Assembly (NCBI RefSeq): GCF_026309355.1
Contig: NZ_JAPJZK010000002.1
Span: 29,485 to 93,484, forward strand
Direction: 5' to 3'
DNA: 64,000 nucleotides
Source of the DNA: Spartinivicinus marinus
GTDB lineage: Bacteria > Pseudomonadota > Gammaproteobacteria > Pseudomonadales > Zooshikellaceae
Under the pieces are notes generated by a model. The model had not been told where the DNA came from, searched no databases, and saw nothing but the letters and a program-made list of their open reading frames with translations. The translations under genes and the position numbers were made by a program. Numbering within the stretch: the first letter of the stretch is position 1; each line of letters opens with the position of its first letter. This document shows, in pieces, positions 55,571 to 64,000 of the stretch.

Positions 55571-55948
55571 AGCTTTCTCCTTAAAAAGCTTAATAAATAA
55601 TAAAAAGTCAATAGAGCTATTAGCCCAACAAAAAGGAATTTGAAAAGATCACATAACACACCAGAGGCTCTGGTTTACTGTATTACGCAAAATTCATCAA
55701 AAAGTTGGCTGATGTAGCCTAATAGCCTATAAAAGACTTGATTCAATGAAGAAAAAATGGGAAAACCCCATTTATGCTAGAGAGTAAAAGCTTGAAATAC
55801 TGTCTTACAATTACTCAAAAAGAAAGGTTTTATCACTGCCAAAAGGCAACCTTTAGTGAATGCTATTAAGACTGTAATAGCAACAGATTGAATATATAGT
55901 GTACAATGAGTTTATTGATTTAACAACTTAAAAAGAAGGATACAAAGC
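55571..55948. other. Divergent intergenic region between ssb and the DUF4177 gene
   Basis: No gene. It holds copy 2 of the leader repeat (55829-55888). Promoters for ssb (minus) and for the DUF4177-like gene (plus) are expected. Confidence 0.45.
55829..55888 (-). repeat. Imperfect leader repeat, copy 2
   Basis: Counterpart of 54776-54835, with TGCTATT/AATAGCA again able to pair. It is about 260 nt upstream of ssb and about 60 nt upstream of the divergent DUF4177-like gene. Confidence 0.65.
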
Positions 55949-56194
55949 ATGAAAAAAATGACTTATTGGTTTTTGTTAGTACTGTTCCTTAGTCCTGTAA
56001 GCTTTGCATCACAATCAAAAAGATTAGTTCAATGGGAATATAAAATTGTTAACCTGCCAAAAACTGGTTCTGGTGCTGTAAATGCTATGCGTGAAGAGTT
56101 TAAGGTTCTAGGATTAGAGGGGTGGGAAGCAGTAAGTACAGCAACAACCAGTAGTCGTATTATTACAATTTTTAAACGGCCAATCAGAAAATAG
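55949..56194 (+). CDS. Secreted DUF4177-like protein
   Basis: 81 residues. A signal peptide (MKKMTYWFLLVLFLSPVSFAS) precedes a short domain with WEYKIV...LGLEGWEAVS...FKRP, the DUF4177 pattern. Function unknown. A G/C-rich hairpin (GGGCAATTGCCC) follows at about 56198-56209. Confidence 0.75.
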   Translation: MKKMTYWFLLVLFLSPVSFASQSKRLVQWEYKIVNLPKTGSGAVNAMREEFKVLGLEGWEAVSTATTSSRIITIFKRPIRK

Positions 56195-56220
56195 GCGGGC
56201 AATTGCCCACCTATTGATCA

Positions 56221-57909
56221 TTAACGCTGATTTAATTCTTTCCTAATTTCTTCTCTATGCTTTCTTAGCTCCGCTCTCCATTCAGATCGCATTTGGCTTC
56301 TTTCATTACCCCGTTGTTCCCTGTTTTCTTCCTTTCTTTCATTGTTTTGTTTACGTCGTTGATTCCATTTATAGCCCTCTACTGTTGTATTGATGGCATT
56401 TCGATTCATGTTTTCAGACGCCTGCTTCCAACGCTGAGCGGTACTAGACACCATGTCAGAGATACCAGACATATTGACGCCTGCATAGGATGCAATCATA
56501 AAGAATATCAATGGCAGAATAATATGCAATGAACCTGTCAGTGTACTTAATAACGCACGTAAATCTAGGGCGGCAAGATCCGCAGAACCCGCTAATGACG
56601 TGGCCATCATGCCAGTTTCAGGGTACATTGCTAGCAGTAAATTATTATCCACCCACCAAGCCAAAAACCATAGTAGTGATAGTATTTTTACACTGACCAA
56701 TAAAATCACACCATACAGCATACTCTCGATTTTAAATCCCATAAATAATACTAAAAATGGTAATAGCGCAAAAATCCCCATCAGTACCAGCGCCTGTAAT
56801 TCATCCTCAATTTTCAAAAACACGCTCAGAAATGTTTCATGTGTGGCTGCTTCACCAAATATGGCCAGCCACCCTACAATATCACGTACATCCTGTAGCA
56901 AAGACCGATCACCATCCTCCCCTGCTCCATTGAGATACGCATAATAGGGGCCTCTCTTAACGATTTTGGGTGGGTCACGAGACAGAATATTTTTAACTAG
57001 GTTATCTTTTCGTTGCCCTTCATCCCAGTCGTAATTAATAAAATTGGTCCATAGACCAGCCTCTTTATCCTGTTCTACTAATTTCTCTCTTAATGTATTC
57101 CACCATTCACGACAGTTAGGCCGCCCAAATTCTGGTCGCCCTGGATCATCGGCCTCCCACTCCTTGTCGCGAGTGGCATTGTAAGGAAATCCTTTTACTG
57201 GCGTCTCGGCACGTAACTTGTCGTAGTAGCCTGGTACCTCACTGTAAATACGTGAGCCTATCCACTCTGGATCTTCACGACCATACTCCTCCAGTCGCTC
57301 TGTTACAGCAGTAGAGCCGGGCTCATCATCGTAATATTTCGAGCGAGCAGGTACAAAGCAGTCTGTGTAAAATTGGTTGGTTTCCTGCCTGACATAATCG
57401 TCATTAATACTGACTAACCGCATCTGGTTAATATAGGTTCGAAAATCCTTAATAGGAGGCACAGCTTCCATGACACTGCGATTAATACCCGTAATGGTGT
57501 TAAGCGTCGCATACCACAATAAAGGTACCTTCACTGACTCAGGGTAGTTTTTAAACGAAATACTACCATACGTCGTATTGTTATCATGAGGATGCTCAGT
57601 TTGCGTCGGGAGTCCTCGTATTGCTCGCGGGGTATACGTCACTTCATTAACCGTCAGGGTGACAATAGGCTGAGCAGCAAACAGCACCACAAAAAAGGCT
57701 AAGAGCAGTCGTATTTCAAGCGTACGAATCATGCCAAGCGCCGTACTCCCAGAATCACCAGATTGCCGTGACTCAATCATCGTGGTGATGATGATCATAA
57801 TAAATGGAATCAATACAATGCCAGTTTTAACCAGTATTTCCCAAATGAAGTCATAAAACATCCACCCAAACAGAGTGGTAAACATTTCTAAACCACTGTT
57901 GACTATCAT
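56221..57909 (-). CDS. Second TraG-like mating-pair protein (tandem paralogue)
   Basis: 562 residues from the ATG at 57909, preceded by AAAAGGA and lying one base after the stop of the upstream paralogue. The N terminus MIVNSGLEMFTTLFGWMFYDFIW mirrors that of the upstream gene. Membrane helices lie near residues 30-50, 75-95 and in the middle part (LVLMGIFALLPFLVLFMGF and following). The C terminus is long and highly charged (RRKQNNERKEENREQRG). The class matches TraG N-terminal-domain proteins of PFGI-1-type ICEs, needed for pilus assembly or mating-pair stability. Confidence 0.8.
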   Translation of the reverse strand: MIVNSGLEMFTTLFGWMFYDFIWEILVKTGIVLIPFIMIIITTMIESRQSGDSGSTALGMIRTLEIRLLLAFFVVLFAAQPIVTLTVNEVTYTPRAIRGLPTQTEHPHDNNTTYGSISFKNYPESVKVPLLWYATLNTITGINRSVMEAVPPIKDFRTYINQMRLVSINDDYVRQETNQFYTDCFVPARSKYYDDEPGSTAVTERLEEYGREDPEWIGSRIYSEVPGYYDKLRAETPVKGFPYNATRDKEWEADDPGRPEFGRPNCREWWNTLREKLVEQDKEAGLWTNFINYDWDEGQRKDNLVKNILSRDPPKIVKRGPYYAYLNGAGEDGDRSLLQDVRDIVGWLAIFGEAATHETFLSVFLKIEDELQALVLMGIFALLPFLVLFMGFKIESMLYGVILLVSVKILSLLWFLAWWVDNNLLLAMYPETGMMATSLAGSADLAALDLRALLSTLTGSLHIILPLIFFMIASYAGVNMSGISDMVSSTAQRWKQASENMNRNAINTTVEGYKWNQRRKQNNERKEENREQRGNERSQMRSEWRAELRKHREEIRKELNQR

Positions 57910-57910
57910 G

Positions 57911-59485
57911 TCATTTTCCTTTTGCCTGTCTTGCAGCCCCTGTAGCGCCTCTTCTAGTGGTACGGTTTGCACCAACAGCAGCTGTTTGATAAGCCCCCGT
58001 TTGCATTAAAAATAAATGCGTTGCGCCAGACATTCTTACGCCGGCATATCCAGCAATAATTGCCAATATCAAAGGGAATAAAATATGTAATGAACCGACT
58101 AAAATGTTTAATAACATCCTCATTCGTTGGTTACTCATATCGTTACCACCGAAAAATGAGGCTAAACTCTCTGTATCAGGATACATAGCCAGCAATAAAT
58201 TATTGTCGATCCAAAAAGCGAAAAACCATAACAATGTCCATAATTTGATGGTAAATAACAGTATTGAACCTATTAGTAAAACTTCTAATCGATAAGCGGT
58301 AAACAATATTAAAAATGGCAGTACAATATAAATTGACATTAAAATGAGTGCTTGAAATGGATGCTCAAGTTTTAAAATCACACTCATGGATGTCTCATGC
58401 AACGCCGTTTGGTGTAGTAACCCAGCCCATTCCACGACACCCGTTGCAGAATTATAAATACTCTTTAACATCCCAATATTGCCATCCGCATCAATACCAT
58501 TGGCGTGGGCATAGTTAACGCCACGTTTATAAATACTGGGGGGATCTTTGCTTAAGATCGATTTAACCAATACATCATGACGCTTAGATTCATTCCAAGA
58601 TCCGCCTAAAAACTCTAAAAAACCATCGACATTACTGGCTTGATTAACAATCCGTGGTTTTAGGTTATTCCACCATTCACGGCAGGTTGGACGACCAAAT
58701 TCAGGACGATTGGGATCATCAACATCCCATTCTTTATCTCGTGTTTCATTATAAGGAAACCCTTTTACATGATGAGCTGGTCGCAGCGTGTCATAATAAC
58801 CTGGTCGGGTCATATATAACTGAGACCCTATATAATCAGGGTCATCCGCTCCATGTTCCTCAAAGATTTCCCGCACTACTGCTGTATCAGGTTTCTCATT
58901 GTGAAATTTTGACCGAGCTGGCATAAAACAAGCCGTATAAAATTTTTGTAGTTGTGCTCTTAGTTGGTCATCCTCAATATTCGTCAATCGCATTTGTTCA
59001 GTTAATGATCGATAATCCGCAATGGGGGGGACAGCCTCTATAACCGCCCGGTTGATGCCTGATGCAGCCTGTAAAACGGCATACCACAATAAGGGGACTT
59101 TCACCGCATTGGGGTGGTTTTTAAACGATATACTGCCATAAGTCGTGTTATTTTCATGGGCAAATTCTTGCTGCGTAGGGAGTCCACGAATGGAGCGTGG
59201 TGTATAAGAAACTTCATTGACGCTCAGTGTTACGATAGGTTGACCAGCAAATAGCAACACAAAAAATGCGATGAACAGTCTTAGTTCAAGCCGTCTGATC
59301 ATCGGGAGTACGGTATCAGACGAACTACCTTGCAATCGACTTGTGATAAAGGCGTTTAGTACTATACCAATAAAAGGAATTAATAATATGCCTGTTTTGG
59401 TTAGAATGGCCCATATAAAATCGTAAAAGAGCCATCCGAACAACGTGGTAAATAGCTCTAGACTACTATCAACCGTCATGAACAT
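57911..59485 (-). CDS. TraG-like mating-pair protein
   Basis: 524 residues with the same design as the downstream paralogue: LFTTLFGWLFYDFIWAIL, FVLLFAGQPIVTLSVNEVSYTPRSIRGLPTQ, PFNETRDKEW-type and PEFGRPTCREWW motifs, and central helices. I judge roughly half of positions identical between the two. It lies between a small membrane-protein gene and its paralogue in a tight transfer operon. The start could also be the ATG two codons later. Confidence 0.8.
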   Translation of the reverse strand: MFMTVDSSLELFTTLFGWLFYDFIWAILTKTGILLIPFIGIVLNAFITSRLQGSSSDTVLPMIRRLELRLFIAFFVLLFAGQPIVTLSVNEVSYTPRSIRGLPTQQEFAHENNTTYGSISFKNHPNAVKVPLLWYAVLQAASGINRAVIEAVPPIADYRSLTEQMRLTNIEDDQLRAQLQKFYTACFMPARSKFHNEKPDTAVVREIFEEHGADDPDYIGSQLYMTRPGYYDTLRPAHHVKGFPYNETRDKEWDVDDPNRPEFGRPTCREWWNNLKPRIVNQASNVDGFLEFLGGSWNESKRHDVLVKSILSKDPPSIYKRGVNYAHANGIDADGNIGMLKSIYNSATGVVEWAGLLHQTALHETSMSVILKLEHPFQALILMSIYIVLPFLILFTAYRLEVLLIGSILLFTIKLWTLLWFFAFWIDNNLLLAMYPDTESLASFFGGNDMSNQRMRMLLNILVGSLHILFPLILAIIAGYAGVRMSGATHLFLMQTGAYQTAAVGANRTTRRGATGAARQAKGK

Positions 59486-59493
59486 TGTCTCGC

Positions 59494-59877
59494 TTAATTA
59501 AATAGTAGGGCTATCACATTATGCACAAAAAACAATTCATAAATCATGCAGCATAAAAATACGTTCAATCGATAATTTTTAATTAATTGTGCTGCTTTAA
59601 TGGATATTCGTTTTTTTTGAGCTAATAAATCGACTATTTTTGGCCAAAGGCTGATTAATACCGTATACAATATAAGCCGAGTTACTTGGAAAAATGTGTC
59701 CGCTATGTTGAGTTTTTCCTGTAAAAACACAATATCATTAAAATCCAAGGCCGCTAATAATAAGCGACCCACTAGCATAATCCCTAAAAATCCAGCCAAT
59801 AATGTTAGCAGCCGCATCAGCCATCGCTTCCATTGCTTACCTTGTTTAGGCTGCTCTTCTATGTCGGTAGTCATCAT
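59494..59877 (-). CDS. Small membrane protein of the transfer operon
   Basis: 127 residues with three or four hydrophobic helices (LLTLLAGFLGIMLVGRLLLA, LILYTVLISLWPKIVDLLA, VFLCCMIYELFFVHNVIALL). It overlaps the PFL_4711-like stop (TAATG). Position fits the small gene between PFL_4711 and TraG in PFGI-1-type ICEs. Confidence 0.7.
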   Translation of the reverse strand: MMTTDIEEQPKQGKQWKRWLMRLLTLLAGFLGIMLVGRLLLAALDFNDIVFLQEKLNIADTFFQVTRLILYTVLISLWPKIVDLLAQKKRISIKAAQLIKNYRLNVFLCCMIYELFFVHNVIALLFN

Positions 59878-61259
59878 TATTCTTCGCTGTTGTCTTCGGT
59901 TCTGAATTCAAAATCACGAGACAATTTGTTTGGGTATCTAGCCCCCTGCCTTCTGATACCCAGCGATTCACGTTTACGATGAAAGTCTAAATTGAGTACA
60001 TGTTCTGCTGTACCTGACACCAGTTCTTTACGAACACGATCTTCAAACAACAAGTTTTCAATATTTTGATCCAATTCATCAATCACTCGTTGGCTTTCTT
60101 CAATAGCCAACTCATTGGACTGGACATTTCCTTCCCGACGACCTGCTAGTAAAATCCGTCTTAAAGAAAGGGCTTGATCAATGGTTTGTGCTTGGGCAAT
60201 TTCATCCGCTAATTTAGAAATGACATAGGGTTTATCATCCGCGCTGAGATTATTTAATGCGGTAATCAAGTGATAGGAGATTGCTACGCCAGGTGCACTG
60301 ATTGTTTCTAAGTTACGCGGTGTCGGGTCTAGTTCGCCAGACATAAACTGTACTAACTTATCTTTAGCTATTATTCTCTTTTTTTCAGCAGTTTTTAGAA
60401 GTCCATTACCAGGTCTACTGCCTTTTTGACAGTTATCACAGGTGGTTACTCGTACTTCCCCAAGTACATGCTCAGCCCAGTCAGCAACCTCCACTGATGA
60501 CTTCCAGTACTTCGTTGCTGATGTTGATCTATCACCAGTAGGTATTACACTTTCTGATTCTACAGGTAGTTTATGCAACATATTAAAACCGGCTTTTGCT
60601 ATATCTTTTACCACATTAATAGGCGGTTGATCTTTACCACCTGCAGGCTTACCGCCGATCCATTTAACGCCATTATCACCACGGTCCTTATCAACCCTTT
60701 TCCGCACATCAGTGACATCTGCCGTGCTGTTGCCACCACTACCAATGGAGTATTTCCAGCGTTCTCCGACTGACATCGTGACCCATTTTTCATAGGGATC
60801 AATGCCATTTTGCATCTCATACCGCATCCGTTCACAGGATTTTGTCGCTAACCGAAATGACTCTTCTGCACGCAAAATACCGTTGTTAAACATGTCGTAT
60901 AAGCCAGGATTGGCCTTTTGAAGGAGGTATCCAGGTAACGCTACAATGGCAGATGTCGCGGCTTCTTGCATTTGAACATAGGCCGAGTCAATGCCATCTT
61001 TGATGCGATTAATTGAATTTGACAAGGTTGTTTTGATATCAAAATTACCACAGCCAAATGATGTATTTATCGCGCCTCTTGCAGAAAATGGGATTACCGT
61101 GACATCCAATGATGGGGGTAATGAAATATTTTGGCCGCCACCTAATTTATAATAAAAAATACTATTGCCTCTGGGTCTTGGTGTCATTTGCTCATCAGCT
61201 TGAACCCAAGTAATACAACACATTGCAATAGTAAGACTGGATAGTATTTTTTTATTCAT
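59877..61259 (-). CDS. PFL_4711-like (TIGR03755) ICE protein
   Basis: 460 residues from the ATG at 61259, just past the TraU-like stop. A signal peptide (MNKKILSSLTIAMCCITWVQA) sends it to the periplasm. CGNFDIKTTLSNSINRIKDG and a CDNCQKG pair are conserved-looking. The C terminus is helical and charged. The gene order (PFL_4709-, 4710-, 4711-like, then TraG) is what I recall for this ICE class. Likely part of mating-pair formation. Confidence 0.75.
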   Translation of the reverse strand: MNKKILSSLTIAMCCITWVQADEQMTPRPRGNSIFYYKLGGGQNISLPPSLDVTVIPFSARGAINTSFGCGNFDIKTTLSNSINRIKDGIDSAYVQMQEAATSAIVALPGYLLQKANPGLYDMFNNGILRAEESFRLATKSCERMRYEMQNGIDPYEKWVTMSVGERWKYSIGSGGNSTADVTDVRKRVDKDRGDNGVKWIGGKPAGGKDQPPINVVKDIAKAGFNMLHKLPVESESVIPTGDRSTSATKYWKSSVEVADWAEHVLGEVRVTTCDNCQKGSRPGNGLLKTAEKKRIIAKDKLVQFMSGELDPTPRNLETISAPGVAISYHLITALNNLSADDKPYVISKLADEIAQAQTIDQALSLRRILLAGRREGNVQSNELAIEESQRVIDELDQNIENLLFEDRVRKELVSGTAEHVLNLDFHRKRESLGIRRQGARYPNKLSRDFEFRTEDNSEE

Positions 61260-61264
61260 CAACT

Positions 61265-62287
61265 TTACCAACCTAAATTTGAACAAGAACGGAGGGGAAT
61301 GGTGTATAAATATTGAGTGCCTTTTATTTCACAGCACTCATAAGGTCGCCAAAGCGTATATGCCGCTACTTCATTTTGGCTGGTCCGGGCGATATTTGAG
61401 TAATTATCAATAGGTGTAAAATCAGCCTTGCCAAATACCTTGCAACTGGTTTCGGGTAACGGCAGCATTTCTTGCCATACACCACCTATTTTACTGTTCT
61501 CTTTGAGTTCACCAGGAATACGAAAATATAAATAACTAGGATCAGGATACCCCGTCACTGCATTGTAAATATGAGGCTGTCCCGATTGAGTGACAATATT
61601 GCCGACTCGTTGAGCAATAATCGCATTGGCTTTAGGGTCTTCATTGGTGTTTACCGCACTGGTCCTAGGAAATAAACTACCCCACATATTGACGGGGAAA
61701 TTACCAATTTCCCTTAACCCCGGTGTATAACTGGCAAGATAGACCATTTCCGCCGCACCCATCCGCCAGGTCAATGCATCCAACTCAGTGAACATATACG
61801 GCTGATAGGCTGTTGCTTGCGAAGGGCAAAATAAAGACAAGTTGTTATATAACAGTTTAGGGCTACCAAACACCTCGGCTTCTTTATGTCTTAGCGAGGT
61901 GTTATTACCATGATTCGTATTGGTTTGATTGCCACCGCCTGCAAACCCACCCGAAAAAGTACCTGTGAGCCCATTCACCGCTGCCAGTTTTACACTGGCA
62001 AATGTATTTCCCCAATCAATCCAAGGGCTGACGCCTGGCTCATCATACACGCTAACATGCAGATCGGGGTTTCGATGACTTACCCGCATACTGGTGTCTG
62101 TTTTACAACCCAGCGGTGTGCAGGTCATCCAAACACAAACCCCGGTTATACAGTAATTAACACAGGATTGATCGCCAAATGAGCCTATGATTTGGGCAGA
62201 CGTAATGGTTGATACTTGTGGGCCAGCGACACTTTGCGTGCAAATCAACAGTGCGACTAAAAGGCTGTTAATGCGTTGTTTATTCAT
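61265..62287 (-). CDS. TraU-like (PFL_4710/TIGR03756) ICE protein
   Basis: 340 residues. A signal peptide (MNKQRINSLLVALLICTQSVAG) is followed by a cysteine-rich part (SCVNYCITGVCVWMTCTPLGC) that suggests several disulfides. C-terminal CCEIKGTQYLYTIPLRSC adds more cysteines. It overlaps the upstream PFL_4709-like gene by 8 bp. TraU-like proteins act in periplasmic pilus assembly or DNA transfer. Confidence 0.85.
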   Translation of the reverse strand: MNKQRINSLLVALLICTQSVAGPQVSTITSAQIIGSFGDQSCVNYCITGVCVWMTCTPLGCKTDTSMRVSHRNPDLHVSVYDEPGVSPWIDWGNTFASVKLAAVNGLTGTFSGGFAGGGNQTNTNHGNNTSLRHKEAEVFGSPKLLYNNLSLFCPSQATAYQPYMFTELDALTWRMGAAEMVYLASYTPGLREIGNFPVNMWGSLFPRTSAVNTNEDPKANAIIAQRVGNIVTQSGQPHIYNAVTGYPDPSYLYFRIPGELKENSKIGGVWQEMLPLPETSCKVFGKADFTPIDNYSNIARTSQNEVAAYTLWRPYECCEIKGTQYLYTIPLRSCSNLGW

Positions 62288-62711
62288 GCTTATCTAACCA
62301 CGCTTGATATTGATTGTAAGCGGCCTCAATATCGGTTTCGCCATAAATCACATATTTTTGGTTAAAGACAATTGCCGGGTACTCTGTCAGTCGGTAACGT
62401 ATAGCCGCCGTAATGCCTAGGTAAGCCGTTTTTGTTTTAACTTCTAATGATGGACCAAGCACGGCGATACGACTTTTTACAATCGCCATGGCCTGCTCCT
62501 TATTAGGGGGTAATTTATCCCCCAATAATTTATTTATTTCATCAGGACCATTTAAATTGTATAGGTGAACTTGCGATTTACTCTCTTCAAATACATCCGC
62601 ATCGCCTCCCTCAAACTGAGTATTTTTATCGCCAATAGCCTCAATTAATGTTGCGGCATTAATTACCGAGCAAAATAATAATGAAAATATTATTAAGTTA
62701 ATTTTTTTCAT
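62280..62711 (-). CDS. PFL_4709-like (TIGR03757) ICE protein
   Basis: 143 residues from the ATG at 62711, which opens a signal peptide (MKKINLIIFSLLFCSVINAA); the frame is open 60 bases further but lacks a signal there. The end (ITAAIRYRLTEYPAIVFNQKYVIYGETDIEAAYNQY) fits the TIGR03757 pattern, thioredoxin-like without CxxC. The third copy of the ICE motif is 68 nt upstream, so a promoter probably drives this gene and the genes below it. Confidence 0.75.
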   Translation of the reverse strand: MKKINLIIFSLLFCSVINAATLIEAIGDKNTQFEGGDADVFEESKSQVHLYNLNGPDEINKLLGDKLPPNKEQAMAIVKSRIAVLGPSLEVKTKTAYLGITAAIRYRLTEYPAIVFNQKYVIYGETDIEAAYNQYQAWLDKHE

Positions 62712-62778
62712 CGTTGCACTATGTGGTAGGTATTTAATAAATACTATCAATGAAGAAGCGCCACTAATCAATAGAGTT

Positions 62779-62804
62779 ATCTTTCATTTTTCAATGCCGA
62801 ATTA
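62779..62804 (-). promoter_or_regulatory. ICE regulatory motif, copy 3
   Basis: Core CATTTTTCAATGCCGAATT, preceded by ATCTT, identical in the core to copy 1. It lies 68 nt upstream of the PFL_4709-like start. Confidence 0.65.
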
Positions 62805-62860
62805 ACTAAGGTTGAATAGGTTGTTATTTGTACAAACTGCTATTGAAAAATAAGATGGGA

Positions 62861-62882
62861 AATAGGCTGCTTGCAGCCTATT
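62861..62882 (-). terminator. Hairpin between transfer-operon segments
   Basis: AATAGGCTGC and its inverse around two bases, 12 bp after the stop of the membrane-protein gene. A modest T-rich tract follows on the minus strand. It separates the VirB4 segment from the motif-driven PFL_4709 segment. Confidence 0.6.
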
Positions 62883-62894
62883 GATATGACGTGA

Positions 62895-63449
62895 TTATTG
62901 TTGAAAAATGATTTTGTAGGATGAATCACTCAATTGCTCTATAATCGCTGAACCTGATTTCAACTTGCCATCACTCATCACAAGCGCCGCTCGTTCTATT
63001 TCTGGTTTTTGCTCAAGCACTTGAGATGGCGGAAAAGGGACATCTCTTGTTGATTTCTCTGTAGGTGCATAGAGTATTATTGGAATCATGATTATAGAAA
63101 GAATGCTAATAGCGAGGACTTGCATCGTTTGCTGTCGCATTTTAATTCTTTTACTGATGATGACATAAATTTTTTCTGCTATTTGCTTGCAATGCACTGA
63201 ATAGACAATATGAAAAAGTATCACAAAAAATATGATAAGATAAAACAGCGAAGACCAAACTCCTTCAGATTTAACCCAATCATCGACACTAAATGTACCA
63301 TAATAGCTGAAAAACAGACTCACATTATGGCTATTAAGCACTCCTACTACCCATAATACCCAAGCAAGCATGGCCAACCCATAAAAGGGGGCTAATGTAA
63401 TTTTATAACCTTTAATAGCCACCCACTTCAAATAACGCATGTATTTCAT
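62895..63449 (-). CDS. Membrane protein of the transfer region
   Basis: 184 residues. Three hydrophobic helices lie near residues 18-38, 68-85 and 108-128 (LFYLIIFFVILFHIVYSV and MQVLAISILSIIMIPIILY). The last ~55 residues are probably periplasmic. It overlaps the VirB4-like gene by 4 bp, so it is coupled to it. No family recognised. Confidence 0.65.
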   Translation of the reverse strand: MKYMRYLKWVAIKGYKITLAPFYGLAMLAWVLWVVGVLNSHNVSLFFSYYGTFSVDDWVKSEGVWSSLFYLIIFFVILFHIVYSVHCKQIAEKIYVIISKRIKMRQQTMQVLAISILSIIMIPIILYAPTEKSTRDVPFPPSQVLEQKPEIERAALVMSDGKLKSGSAIIEQLSDSSYKIIFQQ

Positions 63450-64000
63450 GCCACTCCCTCCTCTATATTTCTTTCAATCCGTTGTGCAATTTTATCGGCT
63501 ACTCGATAGGCGGCATGTAATTCACTAATGCCCTCGGCCTTCATAATATCGGCCCGTTCTTTTTTCTCGTGTTTCTCTGTCATGGCTAAAGCTAAGGATA
63601 TGGGTGGGGGGACATTACGAAAAAGTGATTTGACGGTATCCGATAAAATAACCCCTTCTGTATATTTACCGCTTTCTTTAGTCGCCGCTAACAGCATCGT
63701 TCTTTCTTCCTCCGTTAGCTGCTTAAACCGTGCTATTTCATCAATCTCCTGTTTGGGGCAAACCATCGCAATCCACCATTCAAACATGGCCAATAGTTTT
63801 TTAGCGGCATTAGGAAAGTCACCCATATTTTGAGTGGCTAGCCACTTCCACGCGCCCAGCTTACGCCACATTTTAACGATCTTAACGATATAGGGGGCTA
63901 ATAAGGGGTTAGTGGTAATTAGGTGGGCTTCATCCGTAATAATCAGGGTTTGACGCTCAGAATACTCTTCACGCTCAACGATGGTATTAATTTTATTCAT
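63446..64000 (-). CDS. VirB4/TraC-type conjugation ATPase (PFL_4706-like), C-terminal part
   Basis: The frame runs off the right edge; the ATG at the last bases of the window is internal. The Walker B region TLIITDEAHLI is followed by KVIVKMWRKLGAWKWLATQ-type sequence with the sensor segment WLATQNMGDF. The end (RADIMKAEGISELHAAYRVADKIA) is charged. VirB4 ATPases power pilus assembly and transfer in type IV secretion. It heads the transfer operon seen here. Confidence 0.85.
   Translation of the reverse strand: MNKINTIVEREEYSERQTLIITDEAHLITTNPLLAPYIVKIVKMWRKLGAWKWLATQNMGDFPNAAKKLLAMFEWWIAMVCPKQEIDEIARFKQLTEEERTMLLAATKESGKYTEGVILSDTVKSLFRNVPPPISLALAMTEKHEKKERADIMKAEGISELHAAYRVADKIAQRIERNIEEGVA

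Noticed and set aside
31500..64000. ICE attachment sites and a tRNA integration site
   Set aside because: No tRNA gene or matching direct repeats were recognised; the ICE ends are probably outside the window or eroded by the IS pile.

Overview
The window looks like DNA from a gammaproteobacterium of fairly low GC. I infer this from a type I-F cas1/cas2-3 locus, the conjugation genes of a Pseudomonas-type integrative and conjugative element (ICE), and IS66, IS6 and IS200/IS605 elements. The genus cannot be fixed from sequence alone.

Region 1 (1-19429, minus strand) is one uninterrupted reading frame of at least 6476 codons that runs off the left edge. It encodes a hybrid trans-AT PKS/NRPS with the order ligase-ACP / KS-DH-KR-cMT-ACP-ACP-ACP / KS-PCP / C-A-PCP / C-A(degenerate)-PCP / C-A... 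This closely matches the albicidin synthetase AlbI as I remember it. The first A domain carries a pocket close to the one I recall for 4-aminobenzoate. The third C-A block is a nearly perfect copy of the first, while the middle A domain has lost its core motifs.

Region 2 (about 19.8-31.4 kb) is a graveyard of mobile elements. It holds scars of IS66, an unassigned IS and IS5, three IS6-family copies, a lone IS200/IS605 tnpA and a complete IS66. The IS6 copies have truncated cas2-3 and split cas1 by replicative inversion, leaving an inverted 8-bp target duplication. The IS66 sits inside an Rpn-type nuclease gene that can be rebuilt exactly.

Region 3 (31.5-64 kb) is part of an ICE. It carries topoisomerase III, a MobH/TraI_2-like relaxase, a helix-turn-helix protein, DUF2857, a PFL_4669-like protein, ssb, and a minus-strand transfer operon with two tandem TraG-type genes, PFL_4711-, TraU- and PFL_4709-like proteins and the end of a VirB4-type ATPase. 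A 19-base core motif recurs about 70-80 nt upstream of three ICE genes and may mark a regulon.

Cargo within the ICE includes a PhoPQ-regulated-protein (PqaA) homologue, a Fic-like protein lacking the catalytic His, and a very AT-rich sensory cassette. That cassette has a periplasmic binding protein, a kinase-like protein without the phosphoacceptor His and a TonB receptor, flanked by two helix-turn-helix regulators. Two small ICE genes carry homopolymer frameshifts that may be real or may be sequencing errors.
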